DNA of 64,000 nucleotides, taken from Allomesorhizobium sp043769475 (GTDB taxonomy: Bacteria; Pseudomonadota; Alphaproteobacteria; Rhizobiales; Rhizobiaceae). Location: NCBI RefSeq assembly GCF_043769475.1, contig NZ_CP171729.1:2356001-2420000 (forward strand). The letters run 5' to 3'. Under the pieces are notes generated by a model, which was given only the letters and a program-made list of their open reading frames with translations, was not told where the DNA came from and did not search any database. Of the stretch, positions 39,088 to 47,660 are shown piece after piece. The position numbers were made by a program, and so were the translations under genes. The stretch's first letter is position 1. Each line of letters begins with the position of its first letter.

Positions 39088-40014
39088 TCATGCAGCTTCC
39101 ACGGCTTCCCGACGCTGCAGCACGGCGTTGAATACGGTTTTCGGCACGCGCAGGCGTTCGTCGCTTTCGTAGACCCGTCGCAGTTCGTCGAATGACGCGT
39201 CCGGATCCCGCGTCAGTTCGGCGAGCCTGTCGAAAAAGGCGAACTGATCTTCGGAAAGTTGCTCATTGGGTTGAGGCATCGCGCCCCAGCAATCCCAGGG
39301 CAGCATCTCGACCGTGTTCAGCCCGGCAATGTCACGCACCAGATCTCCGGCGATGAACCAGAAGCCGCGCTGCTCGCCGGCGAAGATGCCGAACTTGGAC
39401 GGATCGGCCTTGCCGGAGCGGCATTGCGACCACGCGTCGGCGGCGATCAGGTAGCGGTCGCGCGGCACGTCCAGCACGTCGTGATCGATCTTCGCGCCCG
39501 CCCGCCATTTCTCGTCGAATTGCGGATCGGCCAGCGCCCAGCGTCCCTTCTCGGCGCTCCAGTATTCGCAGATCACATGGTCCTCGAAATACGGCGCGTT
39601 GAAATAAGAACCGAAGCCGGAGCGATAGCGCGCGGGAATCCCGTGGGCGCGCAGCATGGCTACGAGCAGCAGCGCGAAATGGTGACAAACGCCGACGATG
39701 CGTTTTTCAGGCGGCCGAGCCTTAGCGAGCGGCCGGCCGTCCAAAGCCAGGATTTCATCCAGGATCGCCTCGACCGGGCGAAGATGAGATTCGCACTTCC
39801 GCGCCTCTGGCACGGTCACGCCGTAATAAGACGCGGCGTATTGATGGATTGCCAGTCCCTGAACGATTTCGGTCAGTGCGGCTACGTCGCCGGGCAGGTC
39901 TTGGAGCAGCCCGGCATGCCTGCCGGCGTCCGACATGCCTGCCGGCCGGGAATAATAGTCAAAGATCCGGCGCGGCAGTTCCGTGACAGGAGTTGAACGA
40001 AGCGATTGCGACAT
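39088..40014 (-). CDS. Transglutaminase-like domain protein
   Basis: A 308-residue cytoplasmic protein with a transglutaminase-like (papain-fold) core in the middle: the catalytic cysteine region reads VGVCHHFALLLVAMLRAHGIPARYRSG, followed by EDHVICEYW with the catalytic histidine. Domain function may be protease-like rather than crosslinking. The start at MSQSL is preceded by GAGGAAC. No signal peptide. The role is unknown. Confidence 0.85.
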   Translation of the reverse strand: MSQSLRSTPVTELPRRIFDYYSRPAGMSDAGRHAGLLQDLPGDVAALTEIVQGLAIHQYAASYYGVTVPEARKCESHLRPVEAILDEILALDGRPLAKARPPEKRIVGVCHHFALLLVAMLRAHGIPARYRSGFGSYFNAPYFEDHVICEYWSAEKGRWALADPQFDEKWRAGAKIDHDVLDVPRDRYLIAADAWSQCRSGKADPSKFGIFAGEQRGFWFIAGDLVRDIAGLNTVEMLPWDCWGAMPQPNEQLSEDQFAFFDRLAELTRDPDASFDELRRVYESDERLRVPKTVFNAVLQRREAVEAA

Positions 40015-40038
40015 TGCGGTTCCTCGCATGAGATTGCG

Positions 40039-40500
40039 TCATGCAGCGGGCGCGGAGGCCAGATATGCCTCCAGCCGGCCGAGGCATTCGCTCCAGCCCC
40101 CCTGATGCGAATCGCGGCTTTCGACCGTTTCGAACGGCGTCTGATGGAATGTCAGCTTCGTCCGACCGTCATTGTCCTCGAATGTTACCGTGACCAACGT
40201 TTCGTTGCCGCCGTCCCAGGCGAAGGTGAAGACCAGGCGTGCCGGTTCGACGATTTCGCGATAGGTCCCCCGCGCGCCGTGATCGGCTCCCTCGGGCGAG
40301 CGGATGGAGGTGCGCCATGCGCCACCTTCCCGGAAATCGGTCTTTGCCAAGGTGCAGGTAAAGTCCTTCGGACCCCACCAGCGCATTAGGTGCTCCGGCG
40401 CACTCCAGACCTTGAACACCAGGCTGCGCGGCGCATCGAAGATGCGGGTGATGGCAAGCTCGAATTCGGTTTGCCCGGCCTTCTCAATTACTTGGGCCAT
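40039..40500 (-). CDS. SRPBCC (AHSA1-like) domain protein
   Basis: A 153-residue START-like protein with the AHSA1 pattern: RIFDAPRSLVFKVWSAPEHLMRWWGPKDF and the C-terminal QGGWSECLGRLEAYL. Its start lies inside the end of the ArsR gene (17-base overlap), so the two are translationally linked. ArsR-SRPBCC pairs are common in rhizobia; the bound ligand is unknown. Confidence 0.92.
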   Translation of the reverse strand: MAQVIEKAGQTEFELAITRIFDAPRSLVFKVWSAPEHLMRWWGPKDFTCTLAKTDFREGGAWRTSIRSPEGADHGARGTYREIVEPARLVFTFAWDGGNETLVTVTFEDNDGRTKLTFHQTPFETVESRDSHQGGWSECLGRLEAYLASAPAA

Positions 40501-40834
40501 CAGGCTTCTCCTTGGTTTGCAATTCACGCAGATAGTCACCGAGACGATCGAAACTGTCGTCCCAAAACCGGCGATAATTCTCAACCCAGTCGGAAACGTC
40601 CTTGAGCGGACCGGCCTCGAGCCGGCAGGGCCGCCACTGCGCCTCGCGGCCGCGGGAGATCAGCCCGGCGCGCTCCAGCACCTTGAGATGCTTGGAAACC
40701 GCCGGCAGGCTCATGGCGAAGGGCTGGGCAAGTTCGTTCACGGAGGCTTCCCCCGAAGCGAGGCGCGCCAAAATCGCCCGCCTCGTCGGGTCGGCCAGAG
40801 CGGCAAAAGTGGTGTCAAGCTGGTCCGGGGGCAT
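40484..40834 (-). CDS. ArsR family transcriptional regulator
   Basis: A 116-residue winged-HTH repressor: FAALADPTRRAILARLASGEASVNELAQPFAMSLPAVSKHLKVLERAGLI. There are no ArsR metal-binding cysteines, so it is of the metal-independent class linked to SRPBCC proteins. A perfect 10-base palindrome lies 11 bases upstream of the start and is likely its own operator. Confidence 0.93.
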   Translation of the reverse strand: MPPDQLDTTFAALADPTRRAILARLASGEASVNELAQPFAMSLPAVSKHLKVLERAGLISRGREAQWRPCRLEAGPLKDVSDWVENYRRFWDDSFDRLGDYLRELQTKEKPDGPSN

Positions 40835-40844
40835 GGCGTCATAT

Positions 40845-40854
40845 ACCGTACGGT
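40845..40854. promoter_or_regulatory. Candidate ArsR operator (perfect 10-base palindrome)
   Basis: ACCGTACGGT sits just before the ArsR start codon in an AT-rich stretch (TATACCGTACGGTTAATTA). The placement would block the promoter or initiation, fitting autorepression. Inference from position and symmetry. Confidence 0.5.
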
Positions 40855-41031
40855 TAATTATCCTGTAGGTTAAATACAGAGTCTTGAACTGCACGTCAAG
40901 TCTGGATCAAGCCACACGCAGAACGGGAGAAAAATCCGCCGGACGCTTGGCGGGAAATGCGGAAGCCTGTAGGTCCTTCAGCGTATTGCGCTTGTGCTGC
41001 GGGAAGTCCGCAGCGCTGATCGTCATCGCTG

Positions 41032-42024
41032 ATGGAGAATTGCTTGAGGCGCCGGATTTTGACCGCTCTTGTCGTATTGGCCGTGTCGCTCGCAGTGCTC
41101 TACGCCGTCGGGCCGCGCGTTGCCGTCGACACACGCATCACCTTCGATGCTTCAGCGATCGGCGACGACCCGGCCGGCTATCTCGACCGTTCCGAAAGTC
41201 TCGTCCGCGGCATACGCGATGGACTGGAGAAGGAAATCGTCTGGGCCGACCCGATGATCCATGTCAAAACGCCCATCTCCATCGTCTATGTCCACGGCTT
41301 TTCAGCATCCAAGGGCGAGATCAGGCCCCTCCCCGACCAGGTGGCGGAAGAGCTCGGCGCCAATCTGTTCTACACTCGCCTGAAAGGCCATGGTCAGGAT
41401 GGCGCGGCGATGGGAACCGCGACCGTCAACGACTGGATCAACGACTATGCCGAAGCGCGGGCGATCGGCCGCCAGATTGGTGAGAAAGTCGTCGTCATTG
41501 CCACCTCGACCGGAGCAGCGCTCGCGGTTCATGCGGCAACCCAGGCGGGCGCCTCGGAGGGCGTCGCCGCCATGGCGCTGATCTCGCCGAATTTCGGCGT
41601 GCGTGGGTCGGGAGCGCAATTGCTGACGATGCCGTGGGGCAGGCAGATCGCGGAACTGCTGATCGGCAAAGAGCGGAGTTTTCAAGCGCGCAACGAAATG
41701 CACGGAAAACTCTGGACCACAAAATACCCGACGAGCGCGATCCTGCCGATGGCGGCGCTGACCAAACTCGCCTACACGGCGCCGGTCAAGAATGCGACCG
41801 TCCCCGCTTTGTTTATATTTTCCGATTCGGATCGCATCGTGAGGCAGGATCTCACCCGAGAGATCGCCGCACGATGGGGCGCCCCGCACGAAATTGTCCC
41901 AGTCGACGACAGCGGCGATGTCGATCATCACGTACTCGCGGGCGACGCGCTGTCGCCGGCGACGACCCGTTTTCTCGCAGACCGGATCGTCGTCTGGATA
42001 AGGGCCGTCATTGCGGTCGAGTGA
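41032..42024 (+). CDS. Alpha/beta hydrolase with N-terminal membrane anchor
   Basis: A 330-residue hydrolase. An uncleaved N-terminal hydrophobic segment (ILTALVVLAVSLAVLYAVG) suggests membrane anchoring. The hydrolase fold starts at ISIVYVHGFSASKGE (oxyanion region), with a nucleophile motif IATSTGAALAV (STG instead of the common GxSxG) and an acid/histidine pair near FIFSDSDRIV and DVDHHVLAG. It may act on lipids or esters. A TTG four codons into the gene, after GGAG, is an alternative start. Confidence 0.82.
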   Translation: MENCLRRRILTALVVLAVSLAVLYAVGPRVAVDTRITFDASAIGDDPAGYLDRSESLVRGIRDGLEKEIVWADPMIHVKTPISIVYVHGFSASKGEIRPLPDQVAEELGANLFYTRLKGHGQDGAAMGTATVNDWINDYAEARAIGRQIGEKVVVIATSTGAALAVHAATQAGASEGVAAMALISPNFGVRGSGAQLLTMPWGRQIAELLIGKERSFQARNEMHGKLWTTKYPTSAILPMAALTKLAYTAPVKNATVPALFIFSDSDRIVRQDLTREIAARWGAPHEIVPVDDSGDVDHHVLAGDALSPATTRFLADRIVVWIRAVIAVE

Positions 42025-42035
42025 TCTCGCGTACG

Positions 42036-43232
42036 TCAGTGCTTCTCGGGCTTGGCGTCGCGCGCCAGCAGGTAGATCGCGAGCGCGAGGCCGAGCACCA
42101 CTGCATAGAAGGTGAACAGCGCGGTGTATGCGGCCGCAGGCTCGCCGGGCACAATGCTGGCTGTGACGACCCCGCCGGTCGCGAACTGCATCAGGCCGAC
42201 GCCGCCGATGGAGAAAAAATTCATCAGGGTGACGCCGCGGCCGACCAGATGCGGCGGCAGGAAAGCGCGCGCATGCGCCATCAGGAGGCCGTAGCCCATG
42301 CCGCAGACGCCGATCACGACAAGCACAAGAGTGGTCGACGGGATGCCGGTGACCGTGTTGAATGCGAGGTAGGAGATCGCCAGCAGGCTGATGAAATTGC
42401 CGCCGACAGCCACCCATTTGCGCGTCCGGAAGATCGTGTCCAGCGGTCCATAGATGAACGAGCCGGCGACCATCGCCAGCGCCATGAACAGGGTGACCTC
42501 GCCGATCACAAGCGTGTCGGCGCCATAAACGTCCGCGAGATAAGGCCCGGCCCAAAGGCCGCGTATGCCGGCGGTCGCGGCGTAGTTGATCGCGGTCAGC
42601 GGAATGATCGGCCACAACACGCGCATGCGCATCAATTCGCCATAGCCGGCGAAGCCCGTGCCCGAGACATGCATTCCCTTCGGCCGATCGGGATCGCGCA
42701 CCAGAAACAGCACGGCCAGTGCGGTCAGCAGCGTCACCACGCCGAGCGCGGCCATCACCGGCCGCCAATCAAAAGCCTCCGCCGCATTGGCGAGCGGCGA
42801 AGCGCCGATGACGTTGCCGGCGGTGCCGAACGCCACCAGCCATGAGGTCAGCACGGCAAAACGCGCCGTAGAATAGATGCGCGCGAAAATGAAGAGCGAC
42901 GCCATCAGAACCGGCGCGCAGCCGATGCCGATCAGCGCCATCGCGGCCGTTATCATCCACGGCTTGGTCGCCGCTGCGAACAGGAACGCCCCGCCCCCGC
43001 CGCCGAACGAAAGCAAGGCCGCCGCCGTGCGCCGCGGACCGAACCGGTCGAGCGACACGCCGATGGCGAATTGCGAGAGCGCGAAGCTGATGAAGAAAGC
43101 GCCCGACGCGAGCGAAAGCTCGGCCTTGGTGGCGCCGAGTTCGACGGTGAGGACCGGCGTCAGCACCGCCATAAAGGAGCGGTAGAACTGCGAAAGCACA
43201 TAGGCGATTGCGAGCGCTGCGATACCTGCCAT
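42036..43232 (-). CDS. MFS transporter
   Basis: A 398-residue carrier with about 12 membrane spans. The loop 2-3 motif SLDRFGPRRTAAALLSFGGGG is the usual MFS A-motif. It resembles the predicted permeases related to CynX/NarK-like anion or organic-acid carriers, but the substrate cannot be read. The start at MAGIAALAIAYVL begins the first span. Its C-terminus is 11 bases from the convergent hydrolase gene. Confidence 0.9.
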   Translation of the reverse strand: MAGIAALAIAYVLSQFYRSFMAVLTPVLTVELGATKAELSLASGAFFISFALSQFAIGVSLDRFGPRRTAAALLSFGGGGGAFLFAAATKPWMITAAMALIGIGCAPVLMASLFIFARIYSTARFAVLTSWLVAFGTAGNVIGASPLANAAEAFDWRPVMAALGVVTLLTALAVLFLVRDPDRPKGMHVSGTGFAGYGELMRMRVLWPIIPLTAINYAATAGIRGLWAGPYLADVYGADTLVIGEVTLFMALAMVAGSFIYGPLDTIFRTRKWVAVGGNFISLLAISYLAFNTVTGIPSTTLVLVVIGVCGMGYGLLMAHARAFLPPHLVGRGVTLMNFFSIGGVGLMQFATGGVVTASIVPGEPAAAYTALFTFYAVVLGLALAIYLLARDAKPEKH

Positions 43233-43347
43233 TACGATCCCGTCCAAAATACAAAAGGGCGGCCGAAGCAATCGCCACGGCCGCCCTATCGCATCATACG
43301 AGTTCACGCAATTGGACCAAATCCGGCCAATTGCGGCACAGGTTCAG

Positions 43348-44724
43348 TTACGCCGCGCGCGACGCCGGCTTGCCGGAGCCGAAGGAACGGCGCTTGCCGC
43401 GGAACGGCTTGCGCTCATCGCCGGGCTTGCCCTGGAACGGCTTCTTGCCGAAACCGTTGCGCGGCTTCTGTTCGCCGCGCGGCCGGTTGTTATCGTTGCG
43501 GTCGTTAGCCGCTTCCCTCGGCGCGCGATCGTTGCTGCGCGGCTCGGCCTTCGGGTCGGGCTGGCCAAGATGGTCGGCCGTCACGTCCAGCTTCATGCGG
43601 ATGATCCTTTCAACCTGCCGAAGCTTGGCGTTCTCGCCCGGATCGCACAGCGTAACGGCAATGCCGTCGGCGCCGTTGCGGCCGGTGCGGCCTATGCGGT
43701 GGACGTAGCTTTCAGCCTCGTCCGGCAGTTCGTAGTTCACGACATGGCTGATGCCCGGCACGTCGATGCCGCGCGCGGCAATATCGGTCGCCACGAGAAT
43801 GCGCACCGAACCATCGCGGAAGCCGTTCAGCGCCTTCTGGCGGGCGTTCTGCGACTTGTTGCCGTGGATCACCGCCGCGTCGAAGCCGTCGCGCTCGAGA
43901 TCGCGGGTCACGCGGTCGGCGCCGTGCTTGGTGCGGGTGAACACGATCACCGAACGCATCGCCTCGTCGGCGAGCATCGCCGAAAGGACTTGGCGCTTCT
44001 GCTTGACGCGGGCGAGCACGACGCTCTGCTTGATCTCGACAGCCGTCGTGCCCTGCGGCGCGACTTCGACATGCACCGGATCCTTCATGATGCCGCGTGC
44101 CAGCCCCTCGATCTCGACCGGCATGGTGGCCGAAAACAGCGCCGTCTGGCGATCCCGGTGGGTCGCCTTGGCGATCCGTTTAACATCATGGATGAAGCCC
44201 ATGTCGAGCATGCGGTCCGCCTCGTCGAGCACCAGCCAGCGTGTATCCGACAGGATGACTTCGCCCTCGCGGACGAGGTCGGTCAGCCGGCCGGGCGTGG
44301 CGACGAGGATGTCGACGCCGGGAGCCATCTTCTTGACCTGGCTGTAGCGCGACACGCCGCCGAGCACGAGCGCGGTCGAGACATGCAGGCCCTTGGCCAG
44401 AACGCGGATCGTATCCTCGATCTGCACCGCGAGTTCGCGGGTCGGGGCGAGGATCAGCGCCCGCGCCGTCTTCGGCAGGCGCTTGGTGCCGAGCGCGATG
44501 ATTTTGGTCAGGATCGGCAGGCTGAAAGCCGCCGTCTTGCCCGAGCCGGTCTGCGCCACCGCGAGCACGTCGCGGCCGGCAAGGTGCGCCGGAATGGCCT
44601 GCACCTGCACCGGCTTCGGCATGTCGAAGCCAGCGGCATGGGTCGCGTTAAGAAGCGCGCCGGTAATTCCGAGTTTGGCGAAACCGTTCAGTTCCGCATT
44701 GTTTTCATTCGTCAATTTATTCAT
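43348..44724 (-). CDS. DEAD-box RNA helicase (RhlE-like)
   Basis: A 458-residue ATP-dependent RNA helicase. All motifs are present: Q-motif (MPKPVQVQAIP), AQTGSGKT (I), PTRELAVQ (Ia), DEAD within VLDEADRMLDMG (II), SATMP (III), and HRIGRTGRNG (VI). A 75-residue C-terminal tail rich in Arg, Lys and Gly (EPRSNDRAPR..., RGKRRSFGSGK) probably binds RNA. Likely roles are ribosome assembly and cold adaptation. Confidence 0.95.
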   Translation of the reverse strand: MNKLTNENNAELNGFAKLGITGALLNATHAAGFDMPKPVQVQAIPAHLAGRDVLAVAQTGSGKTAAFSLPILTKIIALGTKRLPKTARALILAPTRELAVQIEDTIRVLAKGLHVSTALVLGGVSRYSQVKKMAPGVDILVATPGRLTDLVREGEVILSDTRWLVLDEADRMLDMGFIHDVKRIAKATHRDRQTALFSATMPVEIEGLARGIMKDPVHVEVAPQGTTAVEIKQSVVLARVKQKRQVLSAMLADEAMRSVIVFTRTKHGADRVTRDLERDGFDAAVIHGNKSQNARQKALNGFRDGSVRILVATDIAARGIDVPGISHVVNYELPDEAESYVHRIGRTGRNGADGIAVTLCDPGENAKLRQVERIIRMKLDVTADHLGQPDPKAEPRSNDRAPREAANDRNDNNRPRGEQKPRNGFGKKPFQGKPGDERKPFRGKRRSFGSGKPASRAA

Positions 44725-45054
44725 CTTTCACGCGGACTCCAGGCCCGCAACAACACTCGCGGCAAGGCGCTACCTGCCGGCGAAAATTTTTGTGGAAACG
44801 ACAAGGCGGGCGGACTGTCGTCCGCTCGGCTGCGCTGTCGTGCCCGCCGACATCATGTCCGCAGGGCTCTTTCGCCGCTTACCGTTTCGTTCGGTGAGGG
44901 GAGAAAACAGACGCAACCAGTCCCATCGGAGGGGAAAGCCGGAAAACCCGGCCCAAGCGCCTATTAACCGGCATATGGGGAACTTTGATCGGAAATGCAA
45001 CCGAATTCGTTGTGCCGTGCAAAAAATCGACCCCGAGAAACAGATCACTTGAAA
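44725..45054. other. Gene-free stretch upstream of the helicase and the toxin-antitoxin pair
   Basis: About 330 bases with no credible coding region. It should contain the helicase promoter and 5' leader (minus strand) and the toxin promoter (plus strand). A GC-rich run with GGGGAAAGCCGG and AACCCGGCC near 44930-44955 could fold. No riboswitch class is recognisable. Confidence 0.5.
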
Positions 45055-45079
45055 TCAATATCACGATTTGTGATATTGA
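45055..45079. promoter_or_regulatory. Inverted repeat operator of the toxin-antitoxin operon
   Basis: A perfect 10-base inverted repeat, TCAATATCAC and GTGATATTGA, separated by GATTT, ends 4 bases before the toxin start codon. The symmetry and the AT-rich context fit a binding site for the XRE antitoxin dimer, giving the usual autorepression of type II modules. Confidence 0.7.
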
Positions 45080-45083
45080 GGAT

Positions 45084-45332
45084 GTGAAACGCGTGATTAT
45101 TCTTCCGCCTGCCGCCAAGGACCTGCGCAGGTATCGCGCGGATGCCGGAAGATTGATTGCCAAGATTGAGGCTTACGCAAGCGCGCCCGAAACCTTGGCC
45201 AACAACATAAAGTCTTTAAAGGGGTCCACGGCCTTGCGTCTTCGTGTCGGAGAGTTCCGAATAATCTTTGAGGAGACGTCCGACGAGATCATCGTCACCA
45301 AGATAGCGCCGCGTGGTTCGGTGTACGACTGA
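45084..45332 (+). CDS. RelE/ParE family toxin
   Basis: An 82-residue toxin starting at GTG. The RelE fold signs are KRVIILPPAAKDLRRYRADAG, SLKGSTALRLRVGEFRIIFEE (central strands with basic catalytic residues) and a C-terminal KIAPRGSVYD. The order toxin then antitoxin, 12 bases apart, is the HigBA-like arrangement. The expected activity is ribosome-dependent mRNA cleavage. GAGG lies 2 bases before the GTG; a GTG three codons further would have a better spacing. Confidence 0.88.
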   Translation: MKRVIILPPAAKDLRRYRADAGRLIAKIEAYASAPETLANNIKSLKGSTALRLRVGEFRIIFEETSDEIIVTKIAPRGSVYD

Positions 45333-45344
45333 GGAAATGAGCCT

Positions 45345-45710
45345 ATGCAAAACATCGCTTATGTGAAGACCCCAGGTGGCGAAGAGCTGGCGGTTCTGCC
45401 ACGCGCCGAACTGGAAGCGCTGATGGCTGCAGTTGAACACAACATGGCTTTAGCCGATTATCGCGCTGGAAAAACGCCGGGGCTGACGCCGGTCGAAGCG
45501 ATTGCTTTTTCCGAGGCTGCCTCGCCGCTGGCTTTCTGGCGCAAGAAGCGGCGGGTGACGCAAGCTGCGCTGGCGAAAGCTGTCGGCGTTGCCCAAGGAT
45601 ATATTTCGGAGCTTGAAAATGGCAATCGCGGCGGCGACATCGGTCTATGGATGAAAATGGCGAAGGCGCTGGATCTGCCGCTCGAAGCGATTGTTGAAGA
45701 ACAGGATTGA
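45345..45710 (+). CDS. XRE family antitoxin (HigA-like)
   Basis: A 121-residue protein. The N-terminal half (YVKTPGGEELAVLPRAELEALMAA) resembles a toxin-binding segment, and the C-terminal half is an HTH_3 domain: FWRKKRRVTQAALAKAVGVAQGYISELENGNRGGDIGLWMKMAKAL. It should neutralise the RelE/ParE-type toxin encoded just upstream and bind the inverted repeat before it. Confidence 0.9.
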   Translation: MQNIAYVKTPGGEELAVLPRAELEALMAAVEHNMALADYRAGKTPGLTPVEAIAFSEAASPLAFWRKKRRVTQAALAKAVGVAQGYISELENGNRGGDIGLWMKMAKALDLPLEAIVEEQD

Positions 45711-45725
45711 CGAGGCCGGCCAAAC

Positions 45726-46265
45726 TCACTCAACTTCTGCCTTTTCCGCCAAATCCATCAGCTTCAGCACCGTGTTCCAGTTGCGCGCGGTGTTGGGGAC
45801 GCCGATGCCCTTGTCGAATTTTACGGCGAGTTTCGAGGTGCCGAAACCTTCCGGCGTATGGAGATAGGCGACCTTGCCGACTACGGCGATGCGTTCGCCC
45901 TTCCCTGCAAACGCCTGCAATGCCTCGACTTTTGCCTCGTCGGGTCTTACCGCCAGCACGGCGGCGTGCAGGAACTTTGGCACGGCGGTCGCTTCGGGGA
46001 ACGGGTTGGCTACGATCAGCTCCGACCATTCGGCGGGCGTGATCGCGTAGATATCCTTGTCGAAACCGAACCCGCGTTTGCAGATGTCGGCCACCGAAGC
46101 GATTGTTTTTTCACGTGAAATTCTGCTTTTCAGCACCGCGTTGCCGCTGTTGATATAAGTCGAGACGTTCTCGAAACCGGCCGCCGTCAGCGCCTCGCGC
46201 AGCGGCTTGGTCGGTAGCTGCGTTGCACCGCCGACGCCTCGAAAGAGGATGATAAAGACACTCAT
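45726..46265 (-). CDS. DUF1697 family protein
   Basis: A 179-residue protein with the DUF1697 pattern: the N-terminal FIILFRGVGG, LREALTAAGFENVSTYINSGNAVL and the C-terminal RNWNTVLKLMDLA. The family function is not known. The start overlaps the ilvA stop by ATGA, so the two are co-translated. Confidence 0.9.
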   Translation of the reverse strand: MSVFIILFRGVGGATQLPTKPLREALTAAGFENVSTYINSGNAVLKSRISREKTIASVADICKRGFGFDKDIYAITPAEWSELIVANPFPEATAVPKFLHAAVLAVRPDEAKVEALQAFAGKGERIAVVGKVAYLHTPEGFGTSKLAVKFDKGIGVPNTARNWNTVLKLMDLAEKAEVE

Positions 46266-47518
46266 ATGACCAGCCCCGCAATAGTCTCGTTGTCGGTGAT
46301 GTCCTGGTAGGCCCAGCCGGCGTCGTGAAAACGCCTGGCGAGCACGTCGAAATTCCGCCGGTCTTTCGTTTCGATGCCAATCAGCACCGAGCCGAAATTG
46401 CGCGCCGACTTCTTCAGATATTCGAAACGAGCGATGTCGTCGTCGGGACCGAGCAGGCCGAGGAAATCGCGCAGCGCGCCCGGCCGCTGAGGGAAGCGGA
46501 AGACGAAATATTTTTTCAAGCCTTCGAAGCGCAATGCCCTCTCCTTTACGTCGGGCAGCCGCTCGAAATCGAAATTGCCGCCCGAGACGATACAGACGAT
46601 CGTCTTGCCCCGGATCTCCTTGCGCGAAAAATCCTTGAGCGCGTCGATGGCAAGCGCCCCGGCCGGTTCCAGCACCACGCCCTCGACGTTCAGCATCTCG
46701 ATCATCGTGGCGCAGAGGCGGTTTTCCGGGATTTCGTAAACGGCGTCCTGGCCGAACTCCTTCAGGAGGCGAAAATTCTCGCGGCCGATCTCGGCGACCG
46801 CCGCGCCGTCGACGAAATTGTCGACCGTCGAGAGTTTTACGCGTTTTCCGGCGGAAAGACTTTGCTTGAGGCTCGGCGCACCCGACGGTTCGCAGAAGAC
46901 GAATCGGGTTTCACGCTGCTGTTCGCGGAAATAGCGGGTGACGCCGGCCGAGAGCCCGCCGCCGCCGACCGGCAGCACGATCATGTCGGGCGTCCTGCCA
47001 TCCGGCATCTGGCCGGCGATCTCGTGGGCGACCGTCGCCTGGCCTTCGATGATATCCTTGTGGTCGAAGGGCGGCACCATGTGGGCGCCGGCGGTTTCGG
47101 TGAAATCGAGCGCGGCGCGCAGGCAGTCGTCGAAAAAGTCGCCGACCAGCCTGATCTCGACGAACTCGCCGCCGAACAGCTTTGTCTTGTCGATCTTCTG
47201 CTGCGGCGTCGTGACCGGCATGAAGATGACGCCCTTCTTACCGAAATGGCGGCAGACAAAGGCAAATCCCTGGGCGTGATTTCCGGCGGAAGCACAGACG
47301 AACAGTTCGGCGTGGTTGCCGGCGGCCAGCGCTTTGCGGAAGAAATTGAACGCGCCGCGGATCTTGTAGGATCTGACCGGCGTCAGGTCTTCGCGCTTGA
47401 GCAGGATGCGCGCGCCGGTCTTCTTCGACAGATAATCGTTTTCCTGCAGCGGCGTTTCGGCAAACAGTTCGCGCACGCCCTTTGCGGCGGCCGCAACCCT
47501 CTCGGCAAAACTCGTCAT
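46262..47518 (-). CDS. ilvA: Threonine ammonia-lyase (threonine dehydratase)
   Basis: A 418-residue PLP enzyme that makes 2-oxobutyrate from threonine. The PLP lysine is Lys52 in RSYKIRGAFNF, the phosphate-binding loop is PVGGGGLSAG near residue 188, and the C-terminal 90 residues carry one ACT-like regulatory domain (FVFRFPQRPGALRDFL). The length is that of the short form with a single ACT domain. It leads the isoleucine pathway; the rest of the pathway is outside the window. Confidence 0.93.
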   Translation of the reverse strand: MTSFAERVAAAAKGVRELFAETPLQENDYLSKKTGARILLKREDLTPVRSYKIRGAFNFFRKALAAGNHAELFVCASAGNHAQGFAFVCRHFGKKGVIFMPVTTPQQKIDKTKLFGGEFVEIRLVGDFFDDCLRAALDFTETAGAHMVPPFDHKDIIEGQATVAHEIAGQMPDGRTPDMIVLPVGGGGLSAGVTRYFREQQRETRFVFCEPSGAPSLKQSLSAGKRVKLSTVDNFVDGAAVAEIGRENFRLLKEFGQDAVYEIPENRLCATMIEMLNVEGVVLEPAGALAIDALKDFSRKEIRGKTIVCIVSGGNFDFERLPDVKERALRFEGLKKYFVFRFPQRPGALRDFLGLLGPDDDIARFEYLKKSARNFGSVLIGIETKDRRNFDVLARRFHDAGWAYQDITDNETIAGLVI

Positions 47519-47660
47519 CCAAAATCCCTGCCAAATGCGCGGCGCTGTAATTGTCAGGCCTATTGCATATTCGGCCCTATGAAGCCACTGTCCCGGCCTT
47601 GCCGCGCCTTCGGATGCCCTCTCCGATTCCGGCGCCCGTCACATCTGGGGTCCCGTATTC

